Assembly: GCA_030848705.1 (NCBI GenBank)
Contig: CM061243.1
Coordinates: forward strand, 9,201,044 to 9,265,043
Source: Heracleum sosnowskyi
Lineage: Eukaryota > Streptophyta > Magnoliopsida > Apiales > Apiaceae
Reading direction: 5' to 3'
Length of the DNA: 64,000 nucleotides
In this document: positions 1 to 11,929 of the stretch, one piece after another
Layout of the letters: every line of letters begins with the position of its first letter
How positions within the stretch are numbered: the first letter of the stretch is position 1
Program-made: the position numbers and the translations under genes
Notes under the pieces: model-generated
What the model was told of the DNA's origin: nothing
Seen by the model: only the letters and a program-made list of their open reading frames with translations
The model's database searches: none

Positions 1-1
1 A

Positions 2-259
2 ATGAGGAAGTACAAAGAGAAGACAAGAGAGTACTTCGGGAAGAAGGCTCGGGTTAAAAACTTTCAAGTTGGAGACCTGGTCCTTCGAGATACTGAGGCT
101 TCAGACCCTACCAATACTGGCAAGCTCATGCCAAAATGGGAAGGACCCTACAAGATAATGGAGGTACTCCGGCCTGGAACATACAAGTTGGTTCATATGG
201 ATGGATCTGAGGTCCCCAACAATTGGCATGGCCTTAGACTCCGAAAATTTTACCAGTAA
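2..259 (+). CDS. Ty3/gypsy polyprotein, integrase C-terminal end (partial)
   Basis: These 85 codons end at a TAA and continue an ORF that starts before the window. The segment carries the conserved integrase C-terminal pattern of plant gypsy elements: a basic start (YKEKTREYF), FQVGDLVLR, then KLMPKWEGPYKIMEV and PGTYKLVHMDG, ending RLRKFYQ. This chromatin- or DNA-binding tail follows the catalytic core, which is not in the window. It matches the equivalent region of the minus-strand Tat element near 25372-25560. No frameshift is visible in this short piece, but nothing can be said about the rest of pol. Confidence 0.9.
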   Translation: MRKYKEKTREYFGKKARVKNFQVGDLVLRDTEASDPTNTGKLMPKWEGPYKIMEVLRPGTYKLVHMDGSEVPNNWHGLRLRKFYQ

Positions 260-424
260 GAAGATTGCAACGACCGGATAAAGAATAAGGAGCTCCCAAA
301 AGCCCATATTAGAATAAGAGCTTTGTATTCCTGATTTTTCTATAAATAAAACTGGTCTCGGTGTTTTGTTTCCTTTTCATATTATCATGTATTTTTTACT
401 TCCAACAAATTTCAATTTCTTGTA

Positions 425-588
425 ATAACCCGGGTTCAGAGCTATATGCATGAAATGTAGCCCGGGTTCCTAGCAATACGCAAACTAGTAACCCTGGCTC
501 GGAGCCATAGGCAAATATTGTAGCCAGGGTCCCCAGCAATACGCACCAAAACCAAAATCTTAGATTTTATTCTAAGTACGAAAGAAAA
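425..588 (+). repeat. Two divergent leading units of the 3'-UTR repeat
   Basis: Two related stretches carry CCCGGGTT or CCCTGGCTC, an AGAGCTAT or GGAGCCAT stretch, then CCCGGGTTCC or CCAGGGTCCC and AGCAATACGCA. They resemble the downstream 91-bp unit in layout (inverted GC-rich arms, then AGCAATAYGCA) but differ strongly in sequence. They look like older relatives of the array. Confidence 0.5.
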
Positions 589-1470
589 GAGTCTGGCTCA
601 GAACCAAGCTATGAGACCGGACTCACGAGCAATATGCAATAAAACCACACTTAGATTTTATTCTAAGTACAAAAGAAAAGAGTCTGACTCAGAACCAAGC
701 TATGAGACCGGACTCACGAGCAATATGCAATAAAACCACACTTAGATTTTATTCTAAGTAGAAAAGAAAAGAGTCCGGCTCAGAACCAAGCTATGAGACC
801 GGACTCACGAGCAATATGCAATAAAACCACACTTAGATTTTATTCTAAGTAGAAAAGAAAAGAGTCCGGCTCAGAACCAAGCTATGAGACCGGACTCACG
901 AGCAATATGCAATAAAACCACACTTAGATTTTATTCTAAGTACAAAAGAAAAGAGTCCGGCTCAGAACCAAGCTATGAGACCGGACTCACGAGCAATATG
1001 CAATAAAACCACACTTAGATTTTATTCTAAGTACAAAAGAAAAGAGTCCGGCTCAAAACCAAGCTCTGAGACCGGACTCACGAGCAATATGCAATAAAAC
1101 CACACTCAGATTTCATTCTAAGTACAAAAGAAAAGAGTTCGGCTCAGAACCAAGCTCTGAGACCGGACTCACGAGCAATATGCAATAAAACCACACTCAG
1201 ATTTCATTTTAAGTACAAAAGAAAAGAGTCTGGCTCAGAACCACGCTCTGAGACCGGACTCATGAGCAATATGCAATAAAACCACACACTTAGATTTCAT
1301 TCTAAGTACAAAAGAAAAGAGTCCGGCTCAGGACCAAGCAATATGCAATAAAACCACATACTTAGATTTTATTCTAAGTACGAAACAAAGAGTTTGGCTC
1401 AAAACTAAGCTTTGAGACCGGACTCAAGAGCAATACGCACCAAAGCGAAAAGCTTAGACTTTATTCTAAG
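589..1470 (+). repeat. 91-bp tandem repeat array in Tat 3' UTR
   Basis: Units start near 589, 680, 771, 862, 953, 1044 and 1135 with a period of 91 bp, then become irregular to about 1470 (about nine or ten units). Central units are almost identical, so they were duplicated or homogenised recently, and the outer units are more divergent. Each unit contains GAGTCCGGCTCA, an 11-nt spacer, then TGAGACCGGACTC. This is an inverted repeat of 12 pairs with a single bulge and could form a hairpin. Arrays at this position are known for Tat elements and can seed satellite DNA. Confidence 0.93.
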
Positions 1471-1700
1471 TACAAAAGCAAAAGCAACATAAATTTAGCA
1501 GATAGGAAAATGCAAAGACATGCAAAACATCAAAACATGGATTGCGAACGATTATACAAAAAAGTTAAAGCAAATACAGGGGCCCGGGTTGGCCGTACAA
1601 CCCGGAAACATCCCTAAAGTTGAGAGACAAAACAACAACACAAAGTTTACGGTTACAACAGGAATAAGTCTCAAAAGTTCAAGGGGAATATACTAAGCAG

Positions 1701-3809
1701 TTACTCATTAGCATGATCGTCCGGAGTTGGAATGACCGGGTTAGAAACATTGGAGAGGAAGCTCAGAACAGGACCATCGAAGGGCTGAGGCTCTCCTTTC
1801 CCTTGCTCGATTGAGAGCTTTGCAGACAAGAACTCAACAACAAAGTATTCCCAATTGGCTTTCGGATCAGTCTTCACGTGACGTTCGGAAACAAGCCAAG
1901 CTCGGAGAATCTCAGGAGCAGCAGCATCCGCAACAGCTTGGTCATATTCCGGACCTCCTTTGAATTCGGCTATAACAGCTTCACGGGACTTGGCATTTTC
2001 CAAAAGGAGTTGTTTGTTGACCTCATCCAGGTCATTGGACTTTTTCTCAATAACCGAAATTTCAGCTTGAAGCTCAGACAATTTGGAAGTGAATTCGGAC
2101 TCCTTTTCAGCATTTTTGGCTTTCAAGGAAGCAACTTCAAGTTCCAAATCTCGGAGCCGGGTATCCTTCTGATTTCCGAACTCCTTCGCTGATTTCCGTT
2201 GGGCTAAAATGACACTTGCCAGCGCGCTGATCAAGCTACCAGTCTACAAAACACAAGTCAAGAATCAAACAACGAAAGGACAAAAATAAACGACATAAAT
2301 ATAATCGTTAGAAAGAATCAACATACATGTCCCCAGTAGCCAACAAGACGTTGCAGACAAGCGTTGCTACCAGACTTTTCCGTTTCTTCAAAATCTGTAT
2401 CAGTAGGAATATCAGCGCAGATACCAGGCAACTGTTCTAGAGTATAATTCCCAACTCGGATAGGTTCCTTGTCCGGACCTTTTCCCTCACCATCAGCAGC
2501 AATCTTATCGATAGTGACTTTTGCCTTGGCGGGTGGCTTCTTGCCCATATGAATCTTCCTCTTCTTCGAAGAATGCGGCTCCAAGTCATTTATTATCTCA
2601 ATGTCAGCAGCATCAACCACAGGTTCGGGTTGAGGGGCGTTCGGGGCATCACACTCTGCACCACCCTCCCTCAACGCACTAGACCCGGACCCCCCAACTT
2701 CCCCCGGACTCTTCGTGCTGTGGACACCACCAAGTTTCTTAAAAGAGGCAGCAAGAGCATTGGAAGACATGATTCCGAACAATTCGGGTTTGAAGTAAGG
2801 CAAGCCTGCATGAAGGAAAAGCACATTAGTACATCAAAAGAATTAGTCCGGGTTACAAAAAGAAAAACCACAACAACTTACATCCAAGCTCAAACAATAA
2901 ATCATGTTTCATAAAGCTATCCCGGGTCATTTGCAAACCAAGGCATTCACAGAACTTGTGAATTTGAACCAAGGCTTCCCCCTCGAGTGTGAACACATCA
3001 AAAACTTCAGCCTCCACACCAGCAACAATATGGGGCATGAACTCCAAATCCAAGCCCTTCAAGAAGATAAGTTCCCCATTCCAAAACTTCAAAGTCGATT
3101 GTTGAATAACCGGTTTGGCAGCACCCGACGGGTAACCGCATTCTTCCGCACGAAACCGGATCTCATACAAAGGCTCTTTGTTGGACTGTACTAGCTTAAA
3201 AAGCTGGTGGAAAAGTCGCAAGGTGGGCTGATAACCCATTTTATTACAAGAAGCCAAGAACCAAGTTATCCACTTCACACCATTGGGAGTAATTTGCATT
3301 ACTGAAATTTTATAAACATATTTACAAAGGTGTTTTACAAATTGATGACACCTAGGATTCCATCCGGACCGTAGCGTCTCCAGCCACACGCCAACATAAC
3401 CGTCCTTTGGTCTGTGGTAAATCCTCTCTCCGGGCTGAGGCCATCTCCAGCTAATTTCAGGCCCCAGGTGGAATGCAGCCCGAACCAATTTGTCCATCTG
3501 AATGTCTGGGAGACTTGTAAACTTTTCCTTCAAGGGATATGGGGCTTCGCTAATACCCATCTTGGAAAAAGCGAAATCAAATTCGGATTCATTGTACGGT
3601 CCGGGATAACCAAACTCCTGATGATTCCTATAACACGTACTAAGATCCCTATAATCAAATTTTTGCTCTATATCTGGGTCCTTCTTCACAAAGAAGTAGC
3701 AAGTATCCGACCAAAACCCATCCGGAGTACTAAGCACGCCATCCCGTGGAGGTTCATGGACAAAAAGTTGGGTTACTAACGGTCCGGATTATTTCTTCTT
3801 TTTTGCCAT
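1701..3809 (-). pseudogene. Antisense 'putative gypsy type transposon' family gene, three exons
   Basis: The gene is read on the minus strand, facing pol. A start codon at 3809 begins with a short lysine run, and a TAA lies at codon 7 (3791-3789) with the same frame open beyond it. Exon 1 runs to 2882, exon 2 is 2805-2337 and exon 3 is 2243-1701. All four inner borders fit GT-AG and the reading frame stays open across both introns (phase 1, then phase 0). Exon 1 has the globular domain (FGYPGPYNESEFDFAF, GVWLETLRSGWNP, NGVKWITWFLAS), similar in layout to the antisense protein at 23242-25059. Exon 2 is low-complexity with a KKRKIHMGKKPPAKAK basic patch. Exon 3 is a long heptad-rich coiled coil. 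The function of this family is unknown. The early stop makes this copy probably non-functional unless translation starts downstream. Confidence 0.7.
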
Positions 3810-4482
3810 TTTACACCAAAACAATTCTATAATATCCGGGTTAGTAGGTGTTGGGGATTCGTTACAGCTAGAAGGGTCAGAAAGGGGTCTAAGTACACGG
3901 CGGCCGCGATTTGCACGAGACTTAACCCGAACCATAAACCTAGAAAGATCAATTTGAAGTAAGTTTTATTATCTCAGTCCGGATTATGTATTCTCAATTA
4001 TACACATTTTACCTAGCAGTTATTCAATCCCTATATTCTACAATAACCGGATCAAACATTCGCCAAGTCATAAACCAGATAAATTATTACTACTCGGATT
4101 AAACCGAGTCCGGACTAGTTACAAAGCCTCAAAAACATGAATCGTCAAAAACACTTCAAACCAAAAACATATCACCAAATGCAAGATCAAAATACACATA
4201 CATATAGTCATGCTTACACAATCCCCAAATCAAGAACACCAAGAACAGCACAGAAACCCAGAAACTCAAAAACCCCCAAATCACAGTTTTATAAGACATG
4301 CAACCAAAATAGTGACCAGCAAACCACACACAAGCCAGTATGCAAACAATCAAGCAACAATATCACGGAAAATCAAAAGCGTTTCAAAACCCCCAAATCG
4401 GAGTCCAAGTAACTCGTATAAAGGGGCAAATACGGAATAGAAGAGAGGCAAAGTGAAAAGCGGAATAAAACAAAACACTTAC

Positions 4483-4612
4483 AAAGAGCAAGAAGATTCT
4501 GGAGCCTCGCGAGTTTAGCACTGAATTCGTCGGAAAAAGAGACAGAGACTGGAGAAAGAAATTTTCAGGCGAAGTAAAAGCAAATAAGAAGATGAAAAGA
4601 AGGCTTTTATGG
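4483..4612 (-). promoter_or_regulatory. Possible promoter and 5' UTR exon of the antisense gene
   Basis: On the minus strand a TATA-like CCATAAAAGCC (4612-4602) is followed by a pyrimidine-rich leader that ends at a good donor, CTCTTT|GTAAGTG (4483). The next in-line acceptor would lie just upstream of the start codon at 3809. The call rests on sequence layout only. Confidence 0.4.
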
Positions 4613-4849
4613 AGGGTTAAAATACAACCCCCAAAAGGACAGCTGGCACACGATAATTGGAGGGCACGAATACAGAAACGCAAAAATGAAAATGAAAAGG
4701 TGAAAGAAACGGTACAATAATTTCTGACAGTAGTTGAGCACAACTTCCAAGGAAAAGTGAAATATCGTCCTTTTCAAATAAAAGGGGGAAAATAAGAAGA
4801 AATTGGTTCAAATTCTAGCGCTGTAGAATTTAGACCGAGCCCGAACCAC

Positions 4850-5690
4850 TCTCTGACTCTCAACACCGGATTGCCATTCTTGATAACAATCCGGGTTGGG
4901 GGCAACAATCAACCCAGAAATTTTTTTCTAAGTCACCCAAAGCTCTATAGCTTCGGACTTGAGAAAGAATCATGACTGACTCTCAACACCGGATTGCCAT
5001 TCTTGATAACAATCCGGGTTGGGGGGGGGGCAACAATCAACCCAGAAATTTTTTCTAAGTCACCCAAAGCACTATAGCTTCGGACTTGAGAAAGAATCAT
5101 GACTGACTCTCAAAACCGGATTGTCATTCTTGATAACAATCCGGGTTGGGGGGAAACAATCAACCCAGAAATTTTTTCTAAGTCACCCAAAGCTCTATAG
5201 CTTCGGACTTGAGAAATAATAAGGACTCGCTTTCAACACCGGATTGTCATTCTTGATAACAATCCGGGTTGGGGGCAACAATCAACCCGGAAATTTTTTC
5301 TAACTTACCCAAAGCTCTATAGCTTCGGACTTGAGAAAGAATAAGGACTCTCTTTCAACACCGGATTGTCATTCTTGATAACAATCCGGGTTGGGGGCAA
5401 TAATCAACCCAGAAATTTTTTCTAAGTTACCCAAAGCTCTATAGCTTCGGACTTAAGAAAGAATAAGGACTCGCTTTCAACACCGGATTGTCATTCTTGA
5501 TAACAATCCGGGTTGGGGGGCAACAATCAACCCAGAAATTTTTCCTAAGTTACCCAAAGCTCTATAGATTCGGACTTAAGAAAGAATAAGGACTCGCTTT
5601 CAACACCGGATTGCCATCATTGATAACAATCCGGGTTGGGGGGCAACAATCAAGGCATGGAATTTTTTTTAAATTACTTATTCAGGAGTT
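4850..5690 (+). repeat. ~122-bp tandem repeat array upstream of the polypurine tract
   Basis: Seven units begin near 4864, 4987, 5114, 5237, 5359, 5481 and 5604, with periods of 122-127 bp. Length differences come mainly from the G-run. Each unit holds CCGGATTGT or CCGGATTGC, about 11 nt, then ACAATCCGG, a perfect 9-bp stem in the TGT variants. A G-run and the sequence ACCCAAAGCTCTATAGCTTCGG follow. The array lies between the antisense gene's upstream region and the 3' LTR. Confidence 0.92.
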
Positions 5691-5718
5691 TCTACTCCCC
5701 CATCCAGAAAATCTGAAT

Positions 5719-5736
5719 AAGGGAGTGGGGGGCAAA
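5719..5736 (+). other. Polypurine tract of the Tat element
   Basis: A purine-rich AAGGGAGTGGGGGGCAAA lies directly before the LTR 5' TG. This is the expected primer for plus-strand synthesis, and the last 9 bases (GGGGGGCAA and the next A) are shared with the second Tat element. Confidence 0.85.
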
Positions 5737-6434
5737 TGATAGGCTATGTATAGCCCAGACTTATCTTTGAGCCCTGATTCATCCAGAACCCGGATTACCA
5801 TCTCATAACCAGGCCCGGACTCATAACCTATCAACAAGCCCGGACTCATAGCCAGGCTATGTCTTAGCTATAAGTCTGACTCTCCTGGCGACAAAGGCAA
5901 TATCTTACGTGAGAAGAACTATCCCTCATTACGTGACGTGCCTAGGTCATCACTGACGACCACACCTAATAACGACACGTAAGAATACCTAATGATTGGG
6001 ACAATTATGTCCTATTCAAGCCACACGCCAGCAGGAGCCTGGCACACGACACCACAATCCAGGACCTGGACACGTGCAATCCATCAACATCACCCAGGTG
6101 TCCTACCTACCTAGGATTCAACGCTCATGATTGCAGGTACAACCCCTAAACCCTAATTCTTGGCCTATAAATAGACCAATAAAAAGAGGTCTAGGGGTTA
6201 CATTCTCTTTTACACACTTAGCCTATACTATACACACAATATACATACACCCTCCATATTTAGATTTCTCTAGTCCTGTCTTCCTTTCCAAAGCCGTTAA
6301 TTATTCTCACGCCGGAGGCGCCGCCAGGGTCCAAACCCCCCTCCGGTGTTGTTTTGCAGAATCTCAATCGCAGCGACACCGCTTCCAGGCGTGGGATCGG
6401 CCGGGGAGGACTAGATCGGGATTTGGAGTTATCG
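5737..6434 (+). repeat. 3' LTR of the first Tat element
   Basis: The LTR starts TGATAGGCTATG right after the polypurine tract. A TATA box TATAAATA lies at 6166-6173, followed by a pyrimidine-rich leader and a GC-rich U5 (CGCCGGAGGCGCCGCC). The right end is placed at TTATCG, which pairs imperfectly with TGATAG, just before a sequence (GATAATAATTATTAAA) that recurs at 6680 and 7500 as host repeat. The terminal CA is not seen (CG instead), so the right border carries a few bases of uncertainty. CCCGGACTCATA occurs twice inside. Confidence 0.75.
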
Positions 6435-9400
6435 GATAATAATTATTAAACTATAATTAAATTAAAGATAATTTTGTAAGCTTCGCGTGGGCTGTAAAAT
6501 TGTTAAAATATGTTGTCTAAAACTCAAGATAGAGCCCAAACAGTAAAGTGATTATCTAAATTTTAATAATTTTTTTTTTTAATTTAAACCAATTATAAAT
6601 AGGTTTTCTATATTGAATAGAAATCTTTATGTAAAAAATCGTAATTATCTTTTCTCTTTAGTTTATGGATAGATTCAGTAAGATAATAATTATTAAACCA
6701 TCATTAAATTAAAGATAATTTTGTTAGCTTCGCGTGGGCTGTAAAATTGTTAAAATCTGTTGTATAAAACTCAAGATAGAGCAAGACAGTAAAGTGATTA
6801 TCTAAATTTTAATAATTTTTTTTATTATTGTAGCACCAATTTAATTTTTTTCCTAATTCTTTTAAATTTATAAATTCTATGTTTATTTCAATAAAATATT
6901 AAAATCAATTTAAGAAAAAATTAAAAGCGACCTGGTCCGTGTACGACCACTATACGACCAAATTAATTATTACATTTAGATCTTAAATAAATCGATGAGA
7001 ATTGTTAGATCTAATATTAAAAAGTGTATCTGATTAATAATAGAATTATATTTAAATACTAAAAAGTGTATTTTGATAATTTAAAATTTTTCTATGTAAA
7101 AATTCTTAAATATCTTTTCTCTTTAATTTATGTATACTTCGAGTTAGATAATAATTGTTAAACCAAATATCAGATAATAATTCATATCGATTACAATATT
7201 AAAAATTATCAATATAATGCTCATGTATATCATATAACAATGATACATGTGGACCCTGTGTTATAAGAGACTTAGGAGAACTCATATACATGAATAAATT
7301 TAAACATTTTTTTCTGAAGGAACATAACAATTTGATTAATCCAAATTATAATTATATTATTTTACATATAACAAACATAAAATGATAATATCAAAATATT
7401 ATAAAAATATTGAGGGTTTCATATTCATAAACAATAATTTTGAATATAATACTTAATCATCTTTTCTTTTCGGTTTATGGGTAGGTCAACCGGTCAAGTT
7501 AGATAATAATTATTAAATCATCATTAAATTAAAGATAATTTCGTTAGTTTCACATGGGTTGTAAAATCATCAAAATTCAATTTCTAAAACTCATGATAGA
7601 ACCCAAATAGTAAAGTAAGTATCTAAATTTTAATAAATATTTTTTTATAATTGTAGCACCAATTTATTTATTTTTCCACTAATTCTTTTAAATATAGAAA
7701 TTTTATCTTTCTTTCAATAAAGTATTAAAATAAATTAAGAACAAATTCAAATCGATAAAGATTATAATAATATGAGAATAAAATTTTATATAATCATAAC
7801 ATAATTTTTATTCTGTTTAATAATTTTAAAGTAATAATGTATTTTAAAATTTTATATACACTATAAATAAAACCGAAACATTAAAAGTAAAAACAGTTAG
7901 TAAGATACTTATATCATTATGTACTTGATATCCTTATTATATTAATCTTTTTTATATAATAAGCATAATAGGGATTTATCCAAAATTTTGATCGTGACAA
8001 CCAAATTAATAAGGACTATTAGATCTTAACTAGATAAATGAAAATCGTTTGATCAAATATTAAAAAAGTGTATTTTATTTATAATAGGATTATATTTAAA
8101 TTCTAAAAAGTGTATTTTGATAATTTAAACCAAATATACCAAATATAAATAAGTTTTCTATATTGAATACAATTTTCCATGTAAAAAATTCGTGACTTTC
8201 TTTTGTCTTCCATGGACAATTCCAGTTAGATAAAAATTGTTAAACTATCTTTTAATTAAAAATAATTTAATTATCTTCACGTGGGTGTAAAATCGTCAAA
8301 ATCTGATTTTTAAAATACAAGATAAAGCCCAAATCAGTAAAGTGAGTATTTAAATTCTAATAATGATTATTATGTCATCATTATTTTAACGCCAATTTAA
8401 TTACTTTTTTCTAACTATTTTAAATTTAGAAATCTATGTTCAAAAATTAAAATCAATCTAAGAAAAATTCAAATCAACAAAGAATATAATAATACGAGGA
8501 TAAAATTTTATAAAATTGTGCATATTTTTTATCCTATTTTATTAAGTTATAGATCATAACTAATCAAATATAATTTATTATTTAATAATAAATAATAAAT
8601 TATACGCAAATGGTGATTTTGTTTTATAAGCACTCATAGAGACCTAATTTCATTGTTAGCAGAACTATATTCATATTAAAAAAAACCGTATTTTGAAATT
8701 GTAGACTCAGCTACAGAACAGACCTAACTTTTTTTAACCTATATACATTGTAAATTATTAAATTTGAAACTTTAAAAGTTTGTTAATCAATTAGTATAGT
8801 ACTTTTCTGAAAAATCGTACTTTACAAAAAATATTATCAAATAACCTATGTCTGAAAGAAAAAAAATGAAAAAAATTCTTTTTTTTTTCAAAAAAAAACC
8901 TGTAAATTTTAATATGTTGTTGGTAGATTCAAATCTTAGATCATTCTACATGATAATTTTACTGTTATATGTAACGTTTCTCAACAATTTAATTTGAAAG
9001 ATCCAACGATTATGGATTGAGGGATCAAACAAAGCGACCACACTTATAAGAAAGCTTTCATTATTTAGTCTTTAATATAATAACATAGATATTTACGGGA
9101 TATACTATAAAAAAATGAATTTTATACAGAATTTTGATTGTCACGGTGTACTACTTTAAAAGAAGAACTATCACAAAAAAAAAAAATTTAATTGATAATT
9201 TATTTTTTCAAAAGTTCAAAGTTCCCGCATCATTAACATATTACAAAAAAGAGTATATTATATTTTAGCAATAAATATTTAAAAAATTAAAAATTAAAAA
9301 AATAGAAATATTAAGAAAAATTAATGATGTTATCCTGGTAGTTTGGTCCTAAATACCGCCAAAACATTCTCAACCGTCAGATCCAATACTTTTAAAAATA

Positions 9401-10161
9401 GATGATCAGGATTATATCATATAAAAAGAAATTATTATCTAAAAATGATATAATTTAAAAGATATTATATTAGGATTGGATTTTACAAAAAGTTAAAATA
9501 TAAAAATAGTTGTAATTAAATAAGGAAACTCATTTATAACCAAAATAATAAAAATCGTTTAATCTTAAATAGATGGGTGAAAACCGTTAGATTTAACATT
9601 AAAATATGTATTTGGTTAATAAAGGTTATTCTAATAATCTAAACTACATATAAGTTAAGTAGATTTCCTAAATCGAATAGAATTCTCAACATTAAATTTC
9701 ATCACTTTATTCTCTTTTTAGTTTTAGAATAGTTTTTAATTGGAAAAAAACTATTAAACCACAACTAAATTAAAGATTATTTTGTGAATTTAATGTTATC
9801 CGTAAAATTGGCCAAATCTAACTTTTATAACTCAATATAAACAAATATTAAATTGAGCGTGTAAAATGTAATAAATATCAAATTTTTAACTATAATTTTT
9901 TTTGGCTAAATCTTTTTTAACAATAATTTAATCATGTAAACTAATAACTTTTAAATATTAAAATATTCATAAATAAATATAATTATAAATATTAAAAAAA
10001 CAATCGTGTGTTGCATCGTAATAAAAATATAATGATAAACAGAATAATTATAAATAAAATTTAAATAACCGTGTATCGCACAAGGAGTAACATGATAGGG
10101 CTTAACAGCTAAGAATTTCATTATGATGGTACCTAGATTTGTTGAAACATATAATTTTGAG
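6435..10161. repeat. AT-rich block of degenerate dispersed repeats, no gene seen
   Basis: A module with AGATAATTTTGTTAGCTTCG, a GTGGGCTGTAAAAT-like core and AAGATAGAGCCCAA recurs near 6436, 6676, 7494, 8225 and, weakly, 9735. A second module (GACCAAATTAATWA ... TAGATCTTAA ... AAAAAGTGTATTTTG) recurs near 6950, 7995 and 9545. A third (TTCTATATTGAATAGAA) recurs near 6610, 8155 and 9665. Copies are in the same orientation and strongly diverged. They are probably remnants of non-autonomous DNA elements duplicated locally. No convincing ORF or terminal structure is visible. Confidence 0.6.
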
Positions 10162-11692
10162 TTAAATATATTTTGTGTACCTAAATTATGTTAATTCTGT
10201 ATTTTGTGTATCTAAACTATTGATTGTGCATTTTGTGTACCTAAATTATCATATTTTGTGCAATTCGTGTACCACCGTTAACTTACACCAACAGTGTTTG
10301 TAAATAGTAAGAATGTACAAGAGTAAAGTCGTCATTGACCTAAATGGGTGGTTAAGTGCTTTTGGCCGTAGTTAAAATTAGACTTGCTATTTTTATAAAT
10401 TTAAATAGTTTATAACTCGTGCAATGTACAGATACATTGCACAGATATTTTTAAATTATTTATAATTATAATAATTCATGAAATTTTATAATTTAGATAT
10501 TTTTAATATTTTTAATTTTTAATTTTAAAATATAAATATTTGTTTTTAATATATCATTCCAACAAATTTAAACTTCTAACAATATTTTTGCCTATATAAT
10601 ATAATATTTTTTATTAACAAATTTATTATATTGAAACTAAAATAATTAAATAAAAGTGTTATTTGTTTGGTTTTAATCGTTGCTTTACTCTTTGCGCTCT
10701 CTATTGAGTTCTAATAAAAGTATTTGAACAATTTTACAATCAACGCGAAACTTACAAAATATTTATTAATTTAGTGATGCGTTAACAATTATTATCTATT
10801 TGAAACTAGCCGGAACCGGACACCGAAGAAAAGAGGAGGTTGCGATGTTTTCATTAAATTTTTTATTCAATTTACACTAATATTTGATTTAAATTATTAT
10901 ACATTTAATAATTAGATTTGACGGTTCTCTTCTATCTCTCTTAAAATCAAATTACCCTTTTTTTTTGTTGGTATATGACCAAAATTCTGGATAAGTCTCT
11001 CCTACCCTTATTATACCCTTTATATCTTTGTTATATCGTTTTATATAATAAAAGTAAGAGAAATAATAATTGTTTTCCATCTACAACATATTAAATAAAA
11101 AATTTATATATGAAGATCTATAAGCATTCTAAGAAGTTTATAATAATAATGGGTAAGATATATACATAATATAAATGTAATATCATAGATCAAGAATTTG
11201 AAACTCATTAACAACATATTCAAATTTAATTTTTTAAAATTTCAAAAATACTAATATAGACTAAATATTCAAATCACATCAATAATATATCTATCTATAC
11301 TCTATTATTAAAGATGAAACATTAAATATTTGTCGTTACGGTACTTATTTTTTGATACTTCGTATTTAATTAATTACTCTTACTTAATTACTTTTTTGAG
11401 TAAAACATGTTACATGAATTTATGTGGGAAAAAAAATAATAAAAGCTTCAAATATGAATTGTAGAATAACTAGAATGATGAGGAGATATTTCTTAAGAGA
11501 TGATAAAGGTTCAAGAAATCCCTCTACATTTCGACGGAAAAAAAAAAGAAAAGAAAAAGAAAGAAATAAACTAACGGTAGTACACAAAATGCATGGAAAC
11601 GAATACTACAGGTACACAATGTGCACAATCAATAGTTTAAGTACACAAAGTGCAAAAAATGTATATTTTAGGTACACACTAATAATATTTAA
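10162..11692. mobile_element. Non-autonomous DNA transposon with ~120-bp inverted termini (MULE-like)
   Basis: The left end (10162-10282) and the reverse complement of the right end (11571-11692) align along their length. Both contain TTAAATAT, GTGTACCTAAA, AAACTATTGATTGTGCA, TTTTGTGTAC and ACCGTTA. Inside each arm a TTTTGTGTACCTAAA-like word is repeated three or four times. Long inverted termini with internal subrepeats fit Mutator-like elements. No transposase ORF is present; the interior is AT-rich and a 95-codon lysine-rich ORF near the right arm is not credible. A matching 9-bp target duplication could not be fixed. Confidence 0.65.
10419..10442. other. Perfect 10-bp palindrome, 4-nt loop
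   Basis: GTGCAATGTA, the loop CAGA, then TACATTGCAC. The arms resemble the GTGCA...TGCAC hairpin found near plant Helitron 3' ends, but no CTRR terminus follows at the usual distance. It lies inside the MULE-like element. Confidence 0.5.
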
Positions 11693-11929
11693 TATATTCA
11701 ATTTTAATTAAATTAATTCTTATATTTTATAATTTATAAATTTATCCCTTTTAAAATTGACTTCAATGGTCAAATTAGACAGAAAAGCGTCAAAGAAGTT
11801 TAAACTATAGCAAGATCTAAAATAACGGGATGCAAAGTATTTTATGCCAAATATTTTTACCAAATATACAATAAACTAAAATCGAGGGCAATATGCAATT
11901 TAATCCGCCTACGATATCTGATGTGTAGG

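Larger units (their letters stand above)
1..6434 (+). mobile_element. Tat-lineage Ty3/gypsy retrotransposon, 3' part (left end outside window)
   Basis: The parts visible in order are the integrase C-terminus (2-259), a 91-bp tandem array, an antisense intron-containing gene (3809-1701), a 122-bp tandem array, a polypurine tract (5719-5736) and an LTR (5737-~6434). A long 3' region with tandem repeats and an antisense ORF is known for the Tat group (Grande, PIGY-like elements), and this, not the truncated pol, is the basis of the lineage call. The polypurine tract and LTR start share GGGGGGCAAATGATA with the complete Tat element at 21089-31563, which supports relatedness. The 5' LTR, gag and most of pol lie upstream of the window, so age and target duplication cannot be determined. 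Confidence 0.85.

Noticed and set aside
589..5690. CRISPR-like regular repeats
   Set aside because: Units are contiguous with no unique spacers, and lie in a plant retrotransposon. They are tandem 3'-UTR repeats.
11290..11340. Helitron 5' end (CTATTATTAAAGATGAAACATTAAA split: CTATTATTAAAG, ATGAAACATT)
   Set aside because: The phrase fits, but no matching 3' hairpin and CTRR were found in the same orientation nearby; it may be a fragment.
11424..11711. 95-codon Lys-rich ORF
   Set aside because: It lies in the interior and right arm of the MULE-like element, with AT-driven Lys/Asn composition and no homologous motif.
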